Below the pieces are notes generated by a model. It searched no databases. It worked only from the letters and a program-made list of their open reading frames with translations, and was not told the origin of the DNA. Positions 1 to 4,102 of a stretch of 6,206 bases of DNA are shown here, piece after piece. Source of the DNA: Dehalococcoidia bacterium. GTDB lineage: Bacteria > Chloroflexota > Dehalococcoidia > Tepidiformales > Tepidiformaceae. The stretch lies in contig JALOAP010000190.1 of the NCBI GenBank assembly GCA_023228745.1, positions 1 through 6,206 on the forward strand, in the 5' to 3' direction. The position numbers and the translations under genes are program-made. Numbering within the stretch: the first letter of the stretch is position 1; the number at the start of each line of letters is the position of its first letter.

Positions 1-142
1 ATCGATACGACTCTTCTGAGGTTGCAATAGAGCGCTGTAATGATTCCATTTTCAGAGCGCCATAACCATCGCGCTCCAAGCCGGGGCGCGTTTTTGCCAG
101 CTCGCGGTTAAACGGATCGCGCGGAATTATCAGAAAGCTCAT
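1..142 (-). CDS. Partial phage protein of unknown function (N-terminal 47 residues)
   Basis: An open frame begins at ATG 140-142 and runs off the left edge without a stop. It starts MSFLIIPRDPFNRELAKTRP and continues with a polar, charged stretch that reads like real coding sequence. It overlaps the 3' end of the ParB-like gene by 35 bp in another frame. The upstream sequence (GGGTTTTGATATCA before ATG) lacks a good ribosome binding site, so translation may depend on coupling, or the true start may differ. An in-frame stop lies about 45 nt upstream, so the protein cannot be much longer at its N-terminus. Its place after the terminase would suit a head-tail joining, portal or DNA-modification gene, but I recognise no motif in the visible part and assign no function. 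Confidence 0.45.
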   Translation of the reverse strand, partial: MSFLIIPRDPFNRELAKTRPGLERDGYGALKMESLQRSIATSEESYR

Positions 143-584
143 TGATATCAAAACCCATAAGTTCCATATCCAGATCGGGTTCTTTTATCTTCATATCGTC
201 GAGTAGTTGCCTTAACAGGTCGTCGTCAAATTCTCCACCGTGTTTGTTGGCGGCGATGTTGGCTTTCTTTTCTTTTTCTTCCGGCCAGTCAACTTCACGG
301 TATGCCATGCGGCCGGACGGAGTCTCGATGTATCCGAGAGCGACGGTACCGGTTTGATCGGTGTGCGGTTCTTTTACGACCTCCCAATCGGGAGAAAAGT
401 TTTTTGTGCGCTGATGCCCGCCAATCAATGTTTGCGTCCGGACGTTGAAGACGATGCCGGAGAGGTCGCCGAATTCTTCAAGTGATTTTTTCAGGCGCGA
501 TAGTTGCGCGTCTGTGATTTTGCGCGGGTTGCACCCCGCCGGTTTTAGATTTTTGACTTGCATCACTGCGCGCGATTTGTTCAT
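108..584 (-). CDS. ParB/sulfiredoxin-fold N-terminal domain protein (phage type)
   Basis: A 158-aa protein consisting essentially of one ParB N-terminal-like domain. Visible family features are the LKP..xNPR segment near residues 13-21, the GGHQR signature at 55-59 (the ParB GxxR nucleotide/phosphate-binding motif), and a KANIAANKHGGEF helix around 107-119 typical of phage ParB-like proteins. In chromosomal ParB this fold binds CTP and sits beside a DNA-binding helix-turn-helix. Here no helix-turn-helix follows, and the C-terminus is acidic. In phages such domains often stand beside or fused to DNA methyltransferases or near packaging genes, so a role in DNA modification or packaging is possible but unproven. 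ATG 582-584 overlaps the upstream gene's stop (ATGA), with AAGGAGAG about 8 nt upstream, so the two genes are translationally coupled. The fold assignment is confident; the function is not. Confidence 0.82.
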   Translation of the reverse strand: MNKSRAVMQVKNLKPAGCNPRKITDAQLSRLKKSLEEFGDLSGIVFNVRTQTLIGGHQRTKNFSPDWEVVKEPHTDQTGTVALGYIETPSGRMAYREVDWPEEKEKKANIAANKHGGEFDDDLLRQLLDDMKIKEPDLDMELMGFDINELSDNSARSV

Positions 585-892
585 TTGTAAACTCTCCTTG
601 TTTTTTTATTTTGTTTTTTACCGGCCAGAAGAGGAGTGCAAATCTTTTCTTCCGGCTTGAATACCTTTTCGGCAATTTCGCCGTTGATATATTTCTTTCG
701 CCATTCAACGATCATTTCCTTATCGCTTTCCCAAATACCGCCAATTTTTTTTGCGGGAAATCCACAAGACACAATCATGTTAATGACGGATGCCTCGGAG
801 GAGGCCAGGTTGATCGATCGGCAGAACTCCCTAATGGCCGTCATGCCGGATAGTGCTGCCTTTGCTTTTTCCATAATTGCCGCGTCTGTCAT
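581..892 (-). CDS. Nu1/excisionase-like helix-turn-helix protein, possible terminase small subunit
   Basis: A 103-aa basic protein. Residues 18-68 resemble the winged helix-turn-helix of excisionases and lambda Nu1: an REFC helix, a recognition segment, then the wing-like pattern FPAKKIGGIWESDKEMIVEW, matching the usual 'GLPxxKIGGxWxxxxxEIxxW' signature. The C-terminal 35 residues are lysine-rich and probably disordered. Start ATG 890-892 has GAGGTGG 5 nt upstream and begins one base after the terminase stop, so it is co-translated with the terminase. The family's DNA-binding role is established. That this protein is the small terminase subunit recognising the packaging site is inferred from its neighbour; it could instead be a phage regulator. 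Small subunits usually precede the large subunit, whereas this gene follows it. Confidence 0.68.
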   Translation of the reverse strand: MTDAAIMEKAKAALSGMTAIREFCRSINLASSEASVINMIVSCGFPAKKIGGIWESDKEMIVEWRKKYINGEIAEKVFKPEEKICTPLLAGKKQNKKTRRVYK

Positions 893-893
893 A

Positions 894-2903
894 TTACCAC
901 CTCGATATTTTATTTTTTTGTTTTTTGTTAATGACTTTTTTTTCGCCCGGTTGTGAATTCCTCACCGGAGGCGCCAGAATGTTGACGCCGCCGCCGATCC
1001 ATTGCGGCTGGGCCAGCGACCAGGACAGCAGGTCGGCATCCAGCAGATGGTTCGACGGGCTGATCCGCACATATCGCGCGACCTTCGATTTTCCGTCCGG
1101 GCGTTTCTCTTCCGCCAGAATGTGCCGCGCGTAAACTTCGTCCGTTTCAGAATGCAGATAAAGCGCATTGGATTCGTTTTTCGCGGCGCGCTCCAGGCCG
1201 TAATGAAACATGTCCTTGATTGTATCGGTATTGATCAGGACGATATGGAACCAGTCGGGCAGCGTTTTCCCGGTCGATGTTTTCATCAGGGGTTCGCCCT
1301 TTTTAAACAGTGAGGAGATCGGCCGAGAGGATCCTTTCGTCCCGTATAACTGGCAGCCGCGGTAATAATTGGCGATAATCCACCAGTAGGTTTCCTCTGT
1401 CATGGACATGTTGTCGTCTTTTTTCCCGCCGCCTGTATCCAGCGCGGCGCGCCAGATCCGCATGGAACCGCCGTTTTCTATGGGATATTCCGTCTCGAAT
1501 AACAACGATTCGACCTGGCCCCATGTCATCAGATACCCGTAATGGATCAGCCAGCCCGTGAGGCCGTGAACATCGCGCGCCCAAGCGCGCGTGGCAAACC
1601 AGAATCCGGCTTTCTGGACGTCGATCCCGCACGTCAGCGCGATGGCCGCTTCCGGGACGGTTTGTGGCTTGAGGCCGCATCGTGATTTTAGAATTTCATC
1701 GATCTTTTTCGGGCGGGCGGCTCTTTCTTTCCACGCTTCCGAACAGTCCTGCGTTACCCAGACTTTGAGCTTTATGGGATCTTTCTGTCCGTACAGAAAG
1801 TTCGCGGCGGCGCTGGACATGGTTTTGACATACCAGGACGGAAGGATAAACGCGACGGCGCGCGGCCGGGCGATTTCTTCCAGCTCGACGACCTCATCAC
1901 TACAGCGCGGGCATTTATTTTTATTTTTGATGAAATCGGCGTCAGTGTCGTGTCCCGTCCAGCCGCATTCCTCGCTGGTGCATTTGAGGTTGTCGGCAAT
2001 CCAGCCGTTGTTCATCATGGACAGAACGGCGCGGTTGCGCATGTCGTCATCCCACTGCATGCCGCATCCCTTACAATTATACCGTGCCCGTTTTTCCCGA
2101 ATGACTTTGCGCGGATCGACGATGTCGCCCCAGGTAATATTTTCCCAGACCATGCGCTGGACTTCGCCGCACACCGGGCATTTGGCGTGATAATGATAGA
2201 TCACGTCGGCGTGATCCCGGATCGTAGTCGTGATCAACCCGTATTCGCCGGACGCCGACGAACATAAATATAATTTATAGGTGAACGGAAATGAATTCGT
2301 GCGTTCCCGCAGCGCATCAACGGCATTCGGTTCATCGCCCTGCGTCTCCAGATATTCCGGCTTATTGACTTCGTCGCCGATGGCTATTTCAAACGCGTCG
2401 GACGATAAAGACGATATCGAACCCGCCCACGCGCCGATGATATCCATGCCGTTGATAAACGCGATGGACGTGCGCGTGACATCGCCCAGTACCGGCGACA
2501 ACATCGCGGCGGTCCGCGGCGTGTCCTTGATCGATTTCGACAACCGGCGCTTGAAAATGCGGAGCGTGAGCTTTTCAACCGGCATCGTAACAACGGCCGA
2601 GCTGGGCGATATATCGACGCGCTTCATCATGTAATTGATGTACGGCTGCGTCTTGATCGTCTGCGGGGACGCCTGAACATAAATCTCGCGGACATACGGC
2701 GCATCGAGCGCGTCCATGACGCCCACAGCGCAGGGTGATCGATCATTACGCCAGGGCGATTTGCGCCCGCCATCCACAACGACACGATACCGCTCCGCCC
2801 ACTCCGCCGTGGAGATCTTCTCCGGGATCCGGAAGACCCGTCGTTCGCCTTCCGTGAAGCGGAAAGCGGTGGCTGGTGGATGGTTGATGGTGGCTAGTCT
2901 CAT
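894..2903 (-). CDS. Phage terminase large subunit, GpA family
   Basis: A 669-aa protein, near the length of lambda gpA (641 aa). The large terminase subunit is the ATP-driven motor and nuclease that cuts and packages phage DNA into the prohead. The order of elements fits the GpA family: a STAEWAERYRVV motif (31-42), a Walker A-like loop ASPQTIKT (78-85), Walker B IAIGDEV (173-179) with the DE pair, a coupling-type LCSSAS segment (213-218), then two Cys4 zinc-ribbon-like pairs (C242/C245 with C277/C280; C308/C313 with C331/C334). The RNase H-like nuclease follows, with candidate metal-binding acids D428 (GIDVQ), D489 (ALDTGG) and D622/D624 (LLDADLLSW). Walker A lacks the usual glycine before KT. 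The N-terminal residues 3-12 are encoded by a heptad repeat array ahead of the conserved region. ATG 2901-2903 has AGGAAGG about 10 nt upstream and starts one base after the zinc-ribbon gene. Confidence 0.93.
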   Translation of the reverse strand: MRLATINHPPATAFRFTEGERRVFRIPEKISTAEWAERYRVVVDGGRKSPWRNDRSPCAVGVMDALDAPYVREIYVQASPQTIKTQPYINYMMKRVDISPSSAVVTMPVEKLTLRIFKRRLSKSIKDTPRTAAMLSPVLGDVTRTSIAFINGMDIIGAWAGSISSLSSDAFEIAIGDEVNKPEYLETQGDEPNAVDALRERTNSFPFTYKLYLCSSASGEYGLITTTIRDHADVIYHYHAKCPVCGEVQRMVWENITWGDIVDPRKVIREKRARYNCKGCGMQWDDDMRNRAVLSMMNNGWIADNLKCTSEECGWTGHDTDADFIKNKNKCPRCSDEVVELEEIARPRAVAFILPSWYVKTMSSAAANFLYGQKDPIKLKVWVTQDCSEAWKERAARPKKIDEILKSRCGLKPQTVPEAAIALTCGIDVQKAGFWFATRAWARDVHGLTGWLIHYGYLMTWGQVESLLFETEYPIENGGSMRIWRAALDTGGGKKDDNMSMTEETYWWIIANYYRGCQLYGTKGSSRPISSLFKKGEPLMKTSTGKTLPDWFHIVLINTDTIKDMFHYGLERAAKNESNALYLHSETDEVYARHILAEEKRPDGKSKVARYVRISPSNHLLDADLLSWSLAQPQWIGGGVNILAPPVRNSQPGEKKVINKKQKNKISRW
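2868..2895. repeat. Tandem heptanucleotide array, 4 units (terminase 5' end)
   Basis: On the + strand the units are GGTGGCT, GGTGGAT, GGTTGAT and GGTGGCT, giving exactly 28 bp with period 7. Shifted by one base the units read GTGGCTG, GTGGATG, GTTGATG, GTGGCTA, so each begins GT like most units of the other arrays here. The array encodes about residues 3-12 of the terminase, before its conserved domain. Confidence 0.7.
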
Positions 2904-2904
2904 T

Positions 2905-3075
2905 TTAAAATAACCTTCCTGTCTCGTTTACTTTTTTCTTCTTTTGGAAAGTTTGCTTTACATGTGAATTTTCACACGGCCCGAGACGTCCACCATCAAC
3001 ACGGTGCATGGTTTTTTTATTACACGTTTCGCAAAACCAAAGAACCCTAACGGTGTTTTTTGTGAAATGCTGCAT
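2905..3075 (-). CDS. Small CxxC zinc-ribbon phage protein (56 aa)
   Basis: A 56-aa protein starting MQHFTKNTVRVLWFCETCNK. It has CETC (C15, C18), then MHRVDGG, then C34 followed by ENSH with His38, which looks like a small metal-binding knuckle or ribbon. The tail is lysine-rich (QKKKKVNETG). Small CxxC proteins of this kind are frequent in phage genomes and usually lack an assigned role. The start codon shares a base with the stop of the upstream gene (TAATG at 3073-3077), with AAAGGAA about 3-4 nt before it, so translation is coupled. The stop is one base before the terminase ATG. Tight packing on both sides plus a good ribosome binding site make it a real gene despite its length. Metal binding is inferred from the Cys/His pattern alone. 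Confidence 0.72.
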   Translation of the reverse strand: MQHFTKNTVRVLWFCETCNKKTMHRVDGGRLGPCENSHVKQTFQKKKKVNETGRLF

Positions 3076-3272
3076 TACTTTCCTTTGTCATTCCGGCGAA
3101 GGCCGGAATCCAGTATTTGTTTTGAGCGTTTTTCATCAATACCCAGTTCCTTGTGAGTGCTGCCACCGCATTTCAATCTTCCATACGCGGCCAGGACACA
3201 AGCGACACTGAAATTAATCGCCTCGATTTCGATTTCTTTCCCGTCTAAAAATACAATTTTAAATTTGTTCAT
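3075..3272 (-). CDS. Hypothetical phage protein with repeat-derived C-terminus (65 aa)
   Basis: A 65-aa protein beginning MNKFKIVFLDGKEIEIEAIN, a beta-hairpin-like start common in small phage proteins, followed by a helical segment (SVACVLAAYGRLKCGG). I recognise no named family. I chose ATG 3270-3272 because AAAGGTG lies 6 nt upstream; the alternative in-frame GTG at 3279-3281 falls inside that ribosome binding site. The last residues, ILDSGLRRNDKGK, are encoded by a dispersed palindromic repeat (3087-3113), whose usual translations include LDSGLRRND on one strand and SGEGRNP/PAKAGIQ on the other. The native C-terminus has therefore probably been replaced or extended by repeat insertion. The stop overlaps the start of the 56-aa zinc-ribbon gene. 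Confidence 0.6.
   Translation of the reverse strand: MNKFKIVFLDGKEIEIEAINFSVACVLAAYGRLKCGGSTHKELGIDEKRSKQILDSGLRRNDKGK
3087..3113. repeat. Dispersed palindromic repeat (VIPAKAGIQ / SGEGRNP type)
   Basis: Contains ATTCCGGC-GAAG-GCCGGAAT (3090-3109), a perfect 8-bp stem with a 4-base loop, flanked by GTC and CCAG. This 'GTCATTCC...GGAATCCAG' form is a well-known intergenic repeat spread through many bacterial chromosomes, typically producing PAKAGIQ or LDSGLRRND peptides when wrongly translated. Here it lies inside an open frame and forms its 3' end. No T-run follows on either strand, so it is not a typical intrinsic terminator. Confidence 0.8.
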
Positions 3273-3274
3273 AC

Positions 3275-3302
3275 CATTCACCTTTCACTATTAACTATTC
3301 AC
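3275..3302. repeat. Tandem heptanucleotide array, 4 units (gene junction)
   Basis: On the minus strand the units are GTGAATA, GTTAATA, GTGAAAG and GTGAATG: 28 bp with strict period 7. The array spans a gene boundary. Its second unit contains the TAA stop of the ASCH-like fragment, and its third and fourth units supply the AAAGGTG ribosome binding site of the next gene. Confidence 0.68.
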
Positions 3303-3638
3303 TTTCTCCAACTCATACCGCCATACCCATGGATTTGATGACCAGGGATATTTCTTCGCGTTGATAAAATCCCAAAGCCGGGCATAACGATCTATTGCTA
3401 AAGAATCTTTTACCAAACGACATCCAATACAAACATCGTCAATTCCTTCTAAATTTATTCCTTCTTTTCTAGCATCTTCGTCAGTTATATCCTGCAATCT
3501 CTCCGGACGGGCGCTCACAATAAGCGCCTTCGATCGTGACGCCCATTCCGGCATGAACATCCCCGGCTTCCATTTAGGAAATATTTCCGGATGCTGATTT
3601 CGCGGTTTGTGGCCAGGATCTCGATCCCTGTATCGCAT
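3291..3638 (-). pseudogene. ASCH-like phage protein, 3' fragment
   Basis: An open frame of 115 codons. From about residue 21 on it matches the C-terminal half of a common phage protein family, typically about 150-200 aa, related to ASCH-domain proteins: WKPGMFMPEWASR, then ERLQDITDEDARKEGI, then YARLWDFINAK and the closing NPWVWRYELE. Those motifs are characteristic (family form 'FMPRWASR ... ERLQDISEEDA..EG ... LW..IN ... NPWVWV..F'). The N-terminal half, including the usual 'GKKTQTRR' and 'WVRET' segments, is missing. The first 20 or so codons instead overlie a dnaN fragment in another frame. ATG 3636-3638 has GGTGGG directly abutting it, too close for a normal ribosome binding site, so the frame is probably not properly translated. 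ASCH-type domains are thought to bind RNA or nucleotides; the exact role of this phage family is unknown. Confidence 0.68.
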
Positions 3639-3757
3639 CCCACCAGTGTCCTGATCAGGACGTTCTGCAGAACGGGAAGCGCAATCTGTTTTTCGACGAT
3701 TCCCAGCGTCTTCTGTATCCCGTTTTAAAATATTTCTCGATTGATTGTAAATTCCAT
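3590..3757 (-). pseudogene. dnaN: DNA polymerase III beta sliding clamp, 5' fragment
   Basis: Starting at ATG 3755-3757, with GGAGG 4 nt upstream, the frame reads MEFTINREIF, then an in-frame TAA at codon 11, then continues in the same frame with QKTLGIVEK, ALPVLQNVLI and GIEILATNREISI. This matches the beginning of bacterial beta clamps, whose N-terminus runs 'M-K/E-FTVxRExLLKxLQ ... LPILxNLLL ... xxLTxTDLEM'. The clamp encircles DNA and tethers the polymerase. Only about the first 55 of some 370 residues remain, and homology stops abruptly at about 3590, where the ASCH-like fragment takes over in another frame. The intact 5' signals (ribosome binding site, start, 10-nt gap from the gene before) suggest it was once a working phage or captured host gene in this operon. 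Confidence 0.72.
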
Positions 3758-3767
3758 TTTTCCTCCG

Positions 3768-3962
3768 TTATAGGTAAATAATATTATCAGTTGGGTGGTA
3801 CAGACCAGATCGTCTTTTATTGATACTTATGCGTAGGCGTGCACCTCTTGATCCTGTTATTACACCATCAAATTCAATTCCGTTTCGGCTAGTTATAATT
3901 TTAACCTTACCGCCACGTTTAGCTGGCACTCCATAGGCTTTTCTTATATATTCCATGCTCAT
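3768..3962 (-). CDS. Conserved-looking small phage protein (64 aa)
   Basis: A 64-aa basic protein starting MSMEYIRKAYGVPAKRGGKV and ending LYHPTDNIIYL. The layout suggests a small beta-barrel: AKRGGKV, then FDGVITGSRGARLRISI, then a closing HPT..IxYL. I have the impression of similar small proteins in tailed phages (pattern 'Y.R.AYGVPAKRGGRV ... F.G.I.GSRGAYLRV ... HP...I.YL') but cannot name a function. ATG 3960-3962 is preferred over the in-frame ATG at 3954-3956 because GAGGG lies 8 nt before it. It is followed after 10 nt by the dnaN fragment's start and lies inside the same transcription unit as the primase. Confidence 0.7.
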   Translation of the reverse strand: MSMEYIRKAYGVPAKRGGKVKIITSRNGIEFDGVITGSRGARLRISINKRRSGLYHPTDNIIYL

Positions 3963-3991
3963 AAAACAAACCCTCTATGATTTTTTAATAC

Positions 3992-4075
3992 TCACCATCT
4001 GGTAAAATTGCGGTTGCTTCGGCCGTTGCTATAACCGGACTGGATTGCTACGATTCCTCTTTGATATCCAAACAT
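3992..4075 (-). CDS. Very short ORF with strong ribosome binding site (27 aa), possibly decayed gene
   Basis: ATG 4073-4075 is preceded by AAAGGAG with a 7-nt spacer, one of the best ribosome binding sites in the window. The frame encodes MFGYQRGIVAIQSGYSNG and nine further residues, then TGA. In a different frame, the second half of the same interval reads VIATAEATAILPDGEY followed by TAA at 3985-3987, which looks more protein-like than the annotated end. One explanation is a single-base indel near 4036 that split an older short gene; the other is a genuine leader-sized peptide. It fills the 140-bp gap between the primase and the 64-aa gene. No function can be suggested. Confidence 0.35.
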   Translation of the reverse strand: MFGYQRGIVAIQSGYSNGRSNRNFTRW

Positions 4076-4102
4076 AGGTTTTCTCCTTTATAAAAAAATA
4101 TT

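Noticed and set aside
1591..2190. A long plus-strand open frame opposite the terminase
   Set aside because: It lies entirely antisense to a gene with clear terminase motifs, has low-complexity Ser/Arg-rich translation and no ribosome binding site of note. It is a by-product of coding bias.
2883..3000. 11-bp inverted repeat GTTGATGGTGG (2883-2893) with 2990-3000, considered as an operator or packaging site
   Set aside because: One arm is part of the 28-bp heptad array and both arms lie in coding sequence 96 bp apart. The match is best explained by repeat composition.
3279..3281. GTG start for the 65-aa protein, making it 68 aa
   Set aside because: The GTG overlaps the AAAGGTG ribosome binding site that serves ATG 3272.
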